Shown here piece after piece: positions 52,614 to 60,785 of a DNA stretch of 64,000 nt. Location of the stretch: the NCBI GenBank assembly GCA_902486425.1, contig CABTOK010000005.1, positions 1 to 64,000 of the forward strand, read 5' to 3'. Within the stretch, counting starts at the first letter, position 1, and the number at the start of each line of letters is the position of its first letter. This DNA comes from UBA11475 sp902486425 (lineage in GTDB: Bacteria; Bacillota; Clostridia; Christensenellales; Borkfalkiaceae). The notes below the pieces were generated by a model. It searched no databases and was not told where the DNA came from. It was given only the letters and a program-made list of their open reading frames with translations. Made by a program: the position numbers and the translations under genes.

Positions 52614-54062
52614 ATGGATATCAAAAAATTCGATACTAAAGTTCAGCATCTTAAGTATAAAGTTTTAAGAGAAGTCGCAAGACTTGCCTGGCAGGACAAA
52701 CTTCTGGAAAACGTTATGAATATTCCGGAAATGATTATCCCCGGCAAGATTCCGACCATGCGTTGCTGCGTTTATAAAGAACGCGCCATCATCGGCGAAA
52801 GAGTAAAACTCGCTATGGGACTCGATAACGGAAACCCGAACGTTATTCAGGTTATAGATATCGCCTGCGACGAATGTCCCGTCGGCGGATACGAAGTAAC
52901 AAACGCCTGCCGCGGATGTCTCGCTCACAGATGTATGGACGCATGCAGATTCGGCGCGATTTCTCTCGACGCTAATCACGTCGCTCATATCGACAAGACA
53001 AAATGTAAAGAATGCGGAGCGTGTTCGAGAGTTTGCCCGTACACCGCTATCGTTAACAATAAAAGACCGTGCCAGAACGCCTGCAAAGTAAAGGCTATCA
53101 CCATGGACGAAAACAAAGCCGCGAAGATCGACGATAAAAAATGTATCTCTTGCGGCGCATGCGTTTATCAGTGTCCGTTCGGCGCGATCAGCGACAAGTC
53201 GTATATTCTCGAAGCGATAAGACTTATAAAAGAAAGCGAAGGTAATGCCAGATATAAAGTTTACGCAGTAGTCGCGCCGTCGATTTCGAGTCAGTTCTCT
53301 TACGCCAAACTCGGTCAGGTCGTTACCGGACTTAAAGAACTCGGATTCCACTCCGTGGTAGAAGCGGCTCTCGGCGCAGACATTGTAGCGTATTCGGAAA
53401 GTAAAGAACTTGCGGAAAGAGGCTTCCTGACTTCTTCGTGCTGCCCCGCTTTCGTAAACTATATCGAAAAGAACTATCCCGATCTCGTTCCTTATATTTC
53501 GTCCAACCTTTCGCCTATGGGCGCAATTTCGAAGTATATAAAGGATCACGACGATACTGCGAAGATAGTATTCATCGGACCTTGCACCGCGAAAAAGATG
53601 GAAGTTCAGAAGGACAGCGTCAAACCTTACGTAGACGTAGCTCTTACGTTTGAAGAATTGCAGGCGCTTTTCGACAGCAAAGACGTTGATATTACCACTC
53701 TCGGCGAAACTCTTCTCGACAACGCTTCTTATTACGGAAGAATTTTCGCTCGCTGCGGCGGTTTGAGCGACGCGGTAACCGAAGCTCTTAAAGAACAGGG
53801 CAATACCGAATTCGAACTTAAAGCGGTTTCGTGCGACGGTATCGAAAATTGCAAGATAGCTCTTCTTAAAAAGAGTAAAGGAATGCTCGACGCAAACTTT
53901 ATCGAAGGTATGGCATGTACCGGCGGCTGCATAGGCGGCGCGGGATGTCTTACCCACGGCGAAAAGAACAAAGCCGACGTAGACAAATACGGCAAACTCG
54001 CTCTTGAAAAGACCATTACCGACGCGATAAGCGTCCTTAATCTTAAAGAAGATAAGGAATAA
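52614..54062 (+). CDS. [FeFe]-hydrogenase, group B type
   Basis: 482 residues from the ATG at 52614; an earlier in-frame start at 52563 lies before the AGAAGGAC binding site. The N-terminal part has many cysteine motifs for [4Fe-4S] clusters (CDECPVGGY, CRGCLAHRCMDAC, CKECGACSRVCP, CISCGACVYQCP). H-cluster motifs are TSSCCPAF, IGPCTAKKME and GMACTGGCIGG, complete and consistent with a catalytic group B enzyme that makes or uses H2. A 9-bp inverted repeat TTTTTGCGT/ACGCAAAAA (52560-52598) sits just before the start and may be an operator. The gene lies 240 bases after the phosphatase and may have its own promoter. Confidence 0.93.
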   Translation: MDIKKFDTKVQHLKYKVLREVARLAWQDKLLENVMNIPEMIIPGKIPTMRCCVYKERAIIGERVKLAMGLDNGNPNVIQVIDIACDECPVGGYEVTNACRGCLAHRCMDACRFGAISLDANHVAHIDKTKCKECGACSRVCPYTAIVNNKRPCQNACKVKAITMDENKAAKIDDKKCISCGACVYQCPFGAISDKSYILEAIRLIKESEGNARYKVYAVVAPSISSQFSYAKLGQVVTGLKELGFHSVVEAALGADIVAYSESKELAERGFLTSSCCPAFVNYIEKNYPDLVPYISSNLSPMGAISKYIKDHDDTAKIVFIGPCTAKKMEVQKDSVKPYVDVALTFEELQALFDSKDVDITTLGETLLDNASYYGRIFARCGGLSDAVTEALKEQGNTEFELKAVSCDGIENCKIALLKKSKGMLDANFIEGMACTGGCIGGAGCLTHGEKNKADVDKYGKLALEKTITDAISVLNLKEDKE

Positions 54063-54081
54063 TATAATAAATAAAAAATAT

Positions 54082-54110
54082 AAAAAGCCGCCGGTTTTCA
54101 GCGGCTTTTT
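54082..54110 (+). terminator. Terminator after the group B hydrogenase
   Basis: Stem AAAAAGCCGC/GCGGCTTTTT with a 9-base loop, 20 bases after the stop. Confidence 0.88.
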
Positions 54111-54176
54111 ATATTTCGTAAAGGTTATTTAATATACGTTATCATATAAGGAATAAAAAACAAATTTTTAGCGAAA

Positions 54177-54220
54177 AATTAAAAGCAACAGATGTAATGT
54201 TACTGCTGTTGCTTTTAATT
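54177..54220. repeat. Long perfect inverted repeat between convergent genes
   Basis: 15-bp perfect arms AATTAAAAGCAACAG and CTGTTGCTTTTAATT around a 14-base centre (54192-54205). It may be a second terminator for the minus-strand alcohol dehydrogenase, though it lies 120 bases past that stop. Confidence 0.65.
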
Positions 54221-54339
54221 ATCAGTAATTAGCTTGTAATTTTTAAGGTTTATAAAACAGATCGGATTTTAGCATAACATATGTTACTTAATGATTCGCT
54301 TATAAATCGGCGCAAATTAGACGTGTCCTCGAAGCTTCG

Positions 54340-55503
54340 TTATAAGCTTTCTTTAAGGATTCTGATTACTTCGTTTTTATCTAAAACTTTATATCCGCCG
54401 GTCATCGTAAGAGTGCTTGCGGCTATGGCTCCGATCATGTCTTCGGTAACGCCGAGATCTTTAAGATTCATTACGAGACCGATTTCGTTCATATATTTTT
54501 CCATTTCGGCTAAGCCTTCTTCGGCGATCTGTTCGTCGGTTTTACTTTCGGGCGAAACGTTCCATACGTTTTCGGCATAGCGGACGAATTTTTTAAGACC
54601 GTACTGCATTATATAGCGGTAGTATGCCATTGAAACGGCGGAAAGAGTCATACCGTGTGTGGCATTTGTGTGTGCGCCGACGGCCTGACCTATCATATGA
54701 ACTTCCCAGTCGGTAGTTTTGCCCATGGCGACTAAAGTATTGAGCGCCCACGTCGCAGTCCACATAATGTTGCTTCTCGCTTCGTAGTCGGCGGGGTTTT
54801 TAACGGCAATCTTCGTGCTTGTTATAAGGGATTTTAAAAGTCCTTCGATAATGTAGTCCGAAGTGTTGTCGTCTTCGCCCGAAAAGTACTGTTCGAGAAG
54901 GTGCGACATTATATCGAAGAATCCTGCTTTCATCTGATATTCGGGAACGGTAAAGGTGAGAGTGGGGTCGAGAATCGCAAACTTGGGATAGACCTCTTCG
55001 CCGAAAACGTGACCTACTTTCATCATCGTTTTATGATTTGTTATGACCGCACCGCCGTTCATCTCGGAACCGGTGCCGACCATTGTGAGAACGCATCCGC
55101 AGGGTATAATTTTACAATCGGGTTCTTCGAACTTAACGTAATACTTTTCCCACGGATCCTCGGTCTGATAAGCGGAAGCGGAAACGGCTTTCGAATAATC
55201 GCATACCGAACCTCCGCCTACCGCGAGAATAAAATCGACTTCGTTTTCTCTTGCGATTTTGCAGCCTTCGTAAAGTTTTTCGAGAGTTGGGTTGGGCATA
55301 ACGCCGGGATCTTCGTATACGATTTTATTTTCATCGGATAAAATTTTCATTATTTTGTCGTAAAGGCCGGTCTTTTTGATCGAACCGCCGCCGTATACGA
55401 GCATTATTTTTTTATAAGGCTTGAGCGCGGCTTTAAGGTTTACTTCGGAATTTTTTCCGAAATAAAGCTTTGTCGGATTACAGTAAGTAAAATTTCCTAA
55501 CAT
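54340..55503 (-). CDS. Iron-containing alcohol dehydrogenase (BdhA/YqhD-like)
   Basis: 387 residues, normal length for group III alcohol dehydrogenases. The nucleotide-binding motif is VYGGGSIKKTG with AVGGGSVCDYSKA, and metal ligands are Asp and His in FFDIMSHLLEQ and two His in DWEVHMIGQAVGAHTNATHG. It reduces aldehydes such as butanal to alcohols, using NAD(P)H, a typical electron sink for a fermenter. It has AAGGAGC upstream and its own promoter. A Rex link is plausible but no Rex site is evident. Confidence 0.93.
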   Translation of the reverse strand: MLGNFTYCNPTKLYFGKNSEVNLKAALKPYKKIMLVYGGGSIKKTGLYDKIMKILSDENKIVYEDPGVMPNPTLEKLYEGCKIARENEVDFILAVGGGSVCDYSKAVSASAYQTEDPWEKYYVKFEEPDCKIIPCGCVLTMVGTGSEMNGGAVITNHKTMMKVGHVFGEEVYPKFAILDPTLTFTVPEYQMKAGFFDIMSHLLEQYFSGEDDNTSDYIIEGLLKSLITSTKIAVKNPADYEARSNIMWTATWALNTLVAMGKTTDWEVHMIGQAVGAHTNATHGMTLSAVSMAYYRYIMQYGLKKFVRYAENVWNVSPESKTDEQIAEEGLAEMEKYMNEIGLVMNLKDLGVTEDMIGAIAASTLTMTGGYKVLDKNEVIRILKESL

Positions 55504-55574
55504 ATTAGCTCCTTATTATCTGTTTTTTTGCGTTAAAGCGTATATTTTTTATACGGTTTTTACGCTGCAATAAT

Positions 55575-55603
55575 ATTTTAAAACCTTTTACGGGCAATTT
55601 CAA
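55575..55603 (-). promoter_or_regulatory. Sigma-A promoter of the alcohol dehydrogenase
   Basis: On the minus strand TTGAAA (55598-55603) and TAAAAT (55575-55580) with a 17-base spacer. Upstream is an inverted repeat TTTGTTTA/TAAACAAA (about 55642-55664) that could bind a regulator. Confidence 0.6.
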
Positions 55604-55723
55604 GTTTTTTTTAATTATTTAAACTTAAAAATCATAACCTGTTTGTTTATAATGCGTAAACAAAAACGAATATAAGCTGTATAAGAAGCTTTTTAAAATA
55701 TATCCGGCGGATAAAGTTCGGTC

Positions 55724-55752
55724 TTTACAAACAAAGTAAAATGTGATATTAT
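55724..55752 (+). promoter_or_regulatory. Sigma-A promoter of the SDR gene
   Basis: TTTACA (55724-55729) and TATTAT (55747-55752), 17-base spacer. An inverted repeat TTTGCGA/TCGCAAA (55773-55792) lies in the short leader. Confidence 0.6.
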
Positions 55753-55805
55753 ATTAAAAATTACACGGGGAATTTGCGACGGATATCGCAAAACAAGTAA
55801 AAAGA

Positions 55806-56687
55806 GTGGAAAAGGGTAAGAAAAGAGAAGCAAAAACGGCAGAAATAAAGACTAAAAATACTTGGCTTAAAGGTAAAACCGTTGTTATTACGGGAGCTTC
55901 CGGCGGAATAGGGTTTTCGATAACCAAAATTCTGCTCGAAGAATACGGAGCTAAAGTCATAGGAATATGCCGTAACGAAAAAAAGATGCTCGCCGCTCTC
56001 GAAACCGTAAGAGTCAATAAAGAAAATTTTTCGTACAGACTGTTCGACGTGAGAGACGATAAAAAGTGGAAAGAATTCGGAGAGGAGATCGCGTCTTCGG
56101 ATAGCGGCGCGGACGTGCTTATAAACAACGCCGGATTTATGCTCCCGTTCGAAAAGTTCGAAAAAATAACCGCAAAAGAGCGGGACGAAATCATAGACAC
56201 GGACTTCAGGGCGAATCTTGTCTCGACGGCGACTCTTCTCCCGATACTTAAAAAAAGTTCCGTCCCTTGCATAGTAAACATCGCTTCGAGTTCGTCTATG
56301 TGCGCCGTCGTCGGCGAAAGCATGTATACTGCGGTGAAGTTTGCGATGAAGGGATTTACCGACGCGTTGCGAGTCGAATATAATGGAAAAATAAGCGTAG
56401 TCGGAATTTACCCCGGGTTTGTGAAAACGGACATCATGCAAAGACAAAAGACAGACGTTTCAAATAACAAACTTATAACTTCGTTCATGGCTTCGGTCGA
56501 AAAAACGGGCAAAAAGTGCGTAAAAGCGATAGTAAAACGTAAAAAAACCGTTCCACTCGGCATAGACGGAAAGTTTATGTGCTTTTTCGGAAGATTGTTC
56601 CCGAATTTTACCGCTTCGGTGATAGCAGGAGTGCTGAAAAGCTCGAAGCAGGAACTTTTTTCGGACGTGTTCGATTACAATTCGTAA
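55806..56687 (+). CDS. Short-chain dehydrogenase/reductase
   Basis: 293 residues, starting at GTG 55806. Classical SDR: cofactor loop VITGASGGIGFS, NNAG in LINNAGFMLP, and the catalytic Ser plus YTAVK in SSSSMCAVVGESMYTAVK. After the fold, a positively charged C-terminal part with a hydrophobic stretch (FLMCFFGRLFPNF-like) may attach it to the membrane. Substrate unknown. The binding site before GTG is weak; the frame opens only here. Repeat copy E begins four bases past the stop. Confidence 0.85.
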   Translation: MEKGKKREAKTAEIKTKNTWLKGKTVVITGASGGIGFSITKILLEEYGAKVIGICRNEKKMLAALETVRVNKENFSYRLFDVRDDKKWKEFGEEIASSDSGADVLINNAGFMLPFEKFEKITAKERDEIIDTDFRANLVSTATLLPILKKSSVPCIVNIASSSSMCAVVGESMYTAVKFAMKGFTDALRVEYNGKISVVGIYPGFVKTDIMQRQKTDVSNNKLITSFMASVEKTGKKCVKAIVKRKKTVPLGIDGKFMCFFGRLFPNFTASVIAGVLKSSKQELFSDVFDYNS

Positions 56688-56690
56688 AAA

Positions 56691-56720
56691 CGGTGTCGTT
56701 TCGGCGATACAGGTATGATA
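56691..56720 (-). repeat. Dispersed 30-nt repeat, copy E (reverse orientation)
   Basis: Reverse complement reads TATCATACCTGTATCGCCGA and onward to GACACCG. It starts four bases after the SDR stop. Confidence 0.75.
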
Positions 56721-56965
56721 AAAACGTGCCTTTTAGCGGGTTGAATTATGCAAAAACACAAAATCAACCCGTAAAAACGAGATTTACGGCCGATTTTACT
56801 TCTTGCAATAAAAAATAGTCAAAATGCAAAAATCTGTTTAATATCTCCGCTTGACGAGAGTTGACGGATATGTTAATATAGAATAAAAATTTTGTTAAAA
56901 AAGTAAAAATATAAGTTATAATCCACGGATTTTATTCTGCTGGTCTATGCTTAAACGGAGAAACT

Positions 56966-58216
56966 ATGGAACTTAAAGAATTTTTGGATTTGTCGTATAC
57001 CGCTTATCATGCGGTAGAAAACGGCGCCGCAATGCTCGAAGAAGCGGGATTCACTAAAATTTCGCTCGAAGAAACGTGGAACCTTTACAAGGGCGGCAAG
57101 TATTATTTTACGACGAGCGGAACGGCTCTTATAGCGTTTTCGATAGGGGATAATCTTGCTTTTAACGTATGTGAAAGTCATACCGATTCGCCCTGCCTTA
57201 AAATAAAAGGCTCCGACTGTACCGACAGTCCCGAAGGAAAGAGACTCAACGTCGAAAAGTACGGCGGACTCGTTAATTATTCGATGATGAACGTACCTTT
57301 GAAGGTCGCCGGCAGAATAATGTACGAAAAAGATTCCGAAATAGTTTGCAAAAACGTTGTGAGCGGATATTATCTCAACATTCCCGGACTTTGCATACAC
57401 CATAATCCGACTGTTAACGAATCGCTTTCGCTTTCCGTACAGAACGACATGGCTCCGCTCTTCGGTTCGGACAAAAACGTTTACGAAACTCTTTCCGAAA
57501 AAAAGGTTATAGACGCCGATCTTTACGTCGTACCCGCGGTTCCCGCCTTTTACAGCGGCGTTGAAGAAGAATTTTTATGTTCGCCGCGTATAGATAACTT
57601 AACCAGCGTTTACGCTTCGATAAAAGCTATTATCGAAACCGAACCAGTGGGCATATCGCTTATGTGCTGCTTCGATAACGAAGAAATCGGCAGTCGCACG
57701 AAACAGGGCGCGGACTCGGCAATACTTGAAATTACGATGAAAAAGATTATAAGAGGGTTGGGCTTGGACGAAGACGGGTTCATCGAAGCGTGCCGGAACG
57801 GTTATATTTTATCGGTCGACAACGCTCATGCCGTTCATCCCGCTCATCCCGAAAAATCCGACGTAAAAGAAAGAACATATCTGAATAAAGGCATAGTTAT
57901 AAAGCATCATACAAACTATTCCACCGACGGACTTTCTTCAGCGATACTTAAAAAGATTTTAAGGGAAGCGGGGGTTGAATATCAGGATTATTATAACAAT
58001 TCGGACCTTCGCTGCGGCGGAACGATAGGACTTATGACGAGCGCGAATCTCGGAATGAATGCCTGCGATATAGGTCTTGCCCAGCTTGCCATGCATCATG
58101 GCATCGAAACGGTAGGTTCGTCCGATCCCGAAAAGATGGAAAACTGCATAAAAGCGTTTTTCAAAACCAAGTTCTTAAAAAGCCGCGACGGCTTTATTAT
58201 AGAAACCGAAGAATAA
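56966..58216 (+). CDS. M18 family aminopeptidase
   Basis: 416 residues. Zinc aminopeptidase releasing N-terminal acidic or other residues from peptides in the cytoplasm. Metal-binding and active-site motifs: ESHTDSPCLKIK (His and Asp), CFDNEEIGSRTKQGA (Glu pair) and HAVHPAHPEKSD, the C-terminal His. Length fits the bacterial M18 family. The ATG follows ACGGAGAAACT. It is a single gene with a poorly defined promoter in the 56.72-56.96 kb gap (a TTGACG at about 56862 and TATAAT at about 56917). Confidence 0.93.
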   Translation: MELKEFLDLSYTAYHAVENGAAMLEEAGFTKISLEETWNLYKGGKYYFTTSGTALIAFSIGDNLAFNVCESHTDSPCLKIKGSDCTDSPEGKRLNVEKYGGLVNYSMMNVPLKVAGRIMYEKDSEIVCKNVVSGYYLNIPGLCIHHNPTVNESLSLSVQNDMAPLFGSDKNVYETLSEKKVIDADLYVVPAVPAFYSGVEEEFLCSPRIDNLTSVYASIKAIIETEPVGISLMCCFDNEEIGSRTKQGADSAILEITMKKIIRGLGLDEDGFIEACRNGYILSVDNAHAVHPAHPEKSDVKERTYLNKGIVIKHHTNYSTDGLSSAILKKILREAGVEYQDYYNNSDLRCGGTIGLMTSANLGMNACDIGLAQLAMHHGIETVGSSDPEKMENCIKAFFKTKFLKSRDGFIIETEE

Positions 58217-58313
58217 TTAAACCGATAACATTCAAAGATACGGGTGTGAGTCAAAACGACCTGTAATAAAAACACTGTAAAAAAAGAACGTGAAAGACAA
58301 GGAGGAGAATCCG

Positions 58314-59852
58314 TTGATAAAAGATTTACTGAAAGAAGTTAAAAATTCGGCTTTTTCGGTATTGCCGATTTACGCTCTCATGATTATTTTGACTTTGTTC
58401 GGCGTACTCGAATTCGCCGCGCACGAACTCGTTTCGTTCACCGTTTCGACGGTGTTTATAATACTCGGCATAGCTTTGTTCAACTACGGCGCGGAACGCG
58501 CGACTACGCCTATCGGCAAAAAGATAGGCAGGGGACTCACTAAACAAGGTAAAATCGGAGTTCTTATAGTAGTTTTCTTCGCGTTCGGATTTTTAATCAC
58601 CGTTTCGGAACCGGACTTATCCGTTCTTGCGATGCAGACGAGCGCGGCGTTCCCGAAGCTCCTTCTTATAATTTCGATAGGACTCGGCGTTGCTCTGTTC
58701 CTTGTGCTTGCCGTTTTAAGAGTCATTAAAAAAGAAAGTCTTGTTTCGATACTTGCCGTTCTTTACATGGTAGCATTCGGTTTGGTTGCGCTCAACGTGT
58801 ATCGCGGAAACGAAGCCATGCTTCCGTTATGCTTCGACTCGGGCGGCGTTACAACGGGACCGATGACAGTACCGTTTCTGATGTCTTTGGGCGCGGGCGT
58901 CGCGCTTATACTCGCGAAAAAGAGCGAAAAGGACGCTTCGTTCGGACTGGTGGCGTTTTCGTCGGTAGGACCGGTTATAGTAATGCTCCTTCTGACGTTT
59001 TTTTACAGCAAAAACATTGAGTACGAACTTCCCGATTATTCGATACCGGCGAACTTTTTTGCAAGCTTTTTCCACTACGTGTTCGAAAAACTCAAAGAAG
59101 TCGGCATCGCGATCGGCATGCTTTACATATGCTACCTTATCGTAGACAGGCTGTTTCTGAAAACGCCTAAAAAGAAAGTTATAGATCTCGGTATAGGACT
59201 TTTGTTCGTGTATGTGGGACTCGTACTCTTCCTTGCGGCAGTGGATTGTTCCTATATGGGTATAGGCTACAAAATCGGAACGGAACTCAGTAAGTCGGGG
59301 CCTGTCGTTACTTCGGTTATTTGTATGATAATCGGCGCGCTTACCGTTCTTGCGGAACCCGCCGTCAGAATTTTAACCACGCAGGTTGAAGAAATCACAA
59401 ACGAATTTATTAAAAAGAAAACGCTTTTAATAACTCTTGCGGTCGGCGTCGGCGCGGCGATAGCTCTTTCGGCGATAAGAATTATTTTCGGATTTTCGAT
59501 CTTATACGTTCTCATTCCGGGATATGCGCTCTGCTTTATACTTTCGTTCTTTATCCCGAAAATTTATACAGCAATCGCTTTCGACGCGGGCGGAGTCGTT
59601 TCCGGGCCGCTTACTTCGAGCTTTATTCTCCCGATAGCTTTAGGACTTTGCGCCGAATTACAGGGCGAAGCCTCCATACTTTCATTAGGGTTCGGAGTTG
59701 TGGCCTTCGTCGCTCTCTCGCCGCTTATTTCGATAGAAGTTCTCGGCGTGGTTTCCGCAATAAAGAACAAGAGAAGAGCTAAAAAAGCTATCGAAAAGGT
59801 ACTAATGGAAGACGACAGAATGATAATTTCGTTCGAAACGGAGGGCGTATAA
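58314..59852 (+). CDS. DUF1538 membrane protein, duplicated form
   Basis: 512 residues from TTG at 58314, which has AAGGAGG eight bases upstream; the in-frame GTG at 58290 precedes that site. Many hydrophobic helices. Two similar halves carry the same signature, FDSGGVTTGPMTVPF in the first and FDAGGVVSGPLTSSF in the second, typical of DUF1538 proteins, which look like inverted- or tandem-repeat transporters. Substrate unknown. Its stop overlaps the next gene (TAATG), and two PII-like proteins follow, suggesting regulated transport of a nitrogen or carbon compound. Confidence 0.88.
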   Translation: MIKDLLKEVKNSAFSVLPIYALMIILTLFGVLEFAAHELVSFTVSTVFIILGIALFNYGAERATTPIGKKIGRGLTKQGKIGVLIVVFFAFGFLITVSEPDLSVLAMQTSAAFPKLLLIISIGLGVALFLVLAVLRVIKKESLVSILAVLYMVAFGLVALNVYRGNEAMLPLCFDSGGVTTGPMTVPFLMSLGAGVALILAKKSEKDASFGLVAFSSVGPVIVMLLLTFFYSKNIEYELPDYSIPANFFASFFHYVFEKLKEVGIAIGMLYICYLIVDRLFLKTPKKKVIDLGIGLLFVYVGLVLFLAAVDCSYMGIGYKIGTELSKSGPVVTSVICMIIGALTVLAEPAVRILTTQVEEITNEFIKKKTLLITLAVGVGAAIALSAIRIIFGFSILYVLIPGYALCFILSFFIPKIYTAIAFDAGGVVSGPLTSSFILPIALGLCAELQGEASILSLGFGVVAFVALSPLISIEVLGVVSAIKNKRRAKKAIEKVLMEDDRMIISFETEGV

Positions 59853-60292
59853 TGAGCAACATGACGGCAGAAAACGTAAAAAACTCTAAAAAACCCGTGC
59901 GTGAAAAGGCCAAAGCCGTTAAAAACAAGATAAAAGAAGAACTCGGCGCGGCTAAAAACAACCTTTCGCAAAAAGACAAATACAAGCTCGAAGAACTGTT
60001 CGTTCTGTTCGTGAGCGTGCCGAAAGGGAAAAAAGACGTTATAGCAGACCTTCTGGAACAGTACGACGTCACGGCGGCTCTCTCGGTTCTCGCAAAAGGA
60101 ACTTCGGACGTTACCCTGACTAAGGAAATGGTTTTTTGCGTAATCAAAAAAACAATGCTTAAAGACGCGATGCTTATTCTCGAAGATAAATTTAAGACAT
60201 TCCACGGGAATTATTGCATGGCTTACTCGGTACCCCTGAAAAATATAATAGGCGTATCCAACTATATGTTTCTGTCAAACGGAGGTAAATAA
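59852..60292 (+). CDS. PII-like protein with basic N-terminal extension
   Basis: 146 residues. The first 45 are Lys-rich and likely disordered. From about 48 on, a ferredoxin-like fold of PII type is suggested: LFVLFVSVPKGKKDVIADLL, then VFCVIKKTMLKDAMLILEDK and the C-terminal YSVPLKNIIGVSNYMF, where true PII proteins have an F-x-I-P-V strand. The T-loop region is short. Overlaps the DUF1538 stop by one base. It probably binds the transporter or an adenine nucleotide; a role is inferred only. Confidence 0.6.
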   Translation: MSNMTAENVKNSKKPVREKAKAVKNKIKEELGAAKNNLSQKDKYKLEELFVLFVSVPKGKKDVIADLLEQYDVTAALSVLAKGTSDVTLTKEMVFCVIKKTMLKDAMLILEDKFKTFHGNYCMAYSVPLKNIIGVSNYMFLSNGGK

Positions 60293-60293
60293 A

Positions 60294-60638
60294 ATGGCGG
60301 TGGTTATTTCAAACGTAGTCGCGATAGTCAACGACGGATATTCCGATTTCGTTATGGATATCGCAAAAGAAAAAGGCGCGAGAGGAGGTACCGTTATTCC
60401 TGCGAGCGGAAGCGTTTCCGAAAACGCGAGAAAACTCTACGGAATAGACGTTCATCCCGAAAAGGAAATAGTTCTTATTCTGGTAAAATCCGACATAGTA
60501 AACGATATTCTGAATGCGCTTTACGACAAAGCCGGCGAAAGAAGCGATGCGAAGGGGATATTCTTCGCGTTGCCCGTTTCGACTGCGTCCGAAAATCTTT
60601 TGAAGCAGTACGAAGATAAAAAAGAGTCCGCCGAGTAA
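60294..60638 (+). CDS. PII family regulatory protein
   Basis: 114 residues, close to the 112 of GlnB/GlnK. Pattern: short strand VVAIVNDGYSDFVMDIAKEK, then the GARGGTVIPAS segment, as in GlnB-type GAxGxTV, and VHPEKEIVLILVK with the final LPVSTA. The Tyr-containing T-loop motif of GlnB is not seen. GGAGG lies before the ATG. It would sense ATP/ADP and 2-oxoglutarate or a related signal and control the DUF1538 transporter encoded two genes upstream. Confidence 0.85.
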   Translation: MAVVISNVVAIVNDGYSDFVMDIAKEKGARGGTVIPASGSVSENARKLYGIDVHPEKEIVLILVKSDIVNDILNALYDKAGERSDAKGIFFALPVSTASENLLKQYEDKKESAE

Positions 60639-60658
60639 AAGACGACTATTTTACTTAT

Positions 60659-60688
60659 GGCGCGGTTTGAGCGACACAGGTATCGTAA
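60659..60688 (-). repeat. Dispersed 30-nt repeat, copy F (reverse orientation)
   Basis: Reverse complement contains GATACCTGTGTCGCTCAAACC, the most 3'-diverged copy. It lies 20-50 bases after the PII-like stop, in the gap before the convergent ABC-F gene. Confidence 0.6.
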
Positions 60689-60726
60689 AACACGGCGTTA
60701 TAATACCGAAAATAAATCAAAAAAAG

Positions 60727-60758
60727 AAAAAAAGGAGCGTTTTTACGCCCCTTTTTTT
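60727..60758 (+). terminator. Bidirectional terminator of the PII and ABC-F genes
   Basis: Stem AAAGGAGCGT/ACGCCCCTTT with one mismatch and a T4 loop, flanked by A- and T-runs. Confidence 0.8.
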
Positions 60759-60785
60759 GTATATGGATTTTGTAATTATTAATAT

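Noticed and set aside
52665..53957. 430-codon frame antisense to the group B hydrogenase
   Set aside because: Mirror of a strongly conserved gene; the translation has no family features.
55630..55642. ATAACCTGTTTG as a seventh dispersed repeat copy
   Set aside because: Only the first half agrees and the rest is the separate TTTGTTTA inverted repeat; similarity too short to count.
55635..55670. Possible Rex site TTTGTTTA-N7-TAAACAAA before the alcohol dehydrogenase
   Set aside because: Arms are separated by seven bases; Rex sites have a spacing of about four within an 18-bp element, so I list it only as an inverted repeat.
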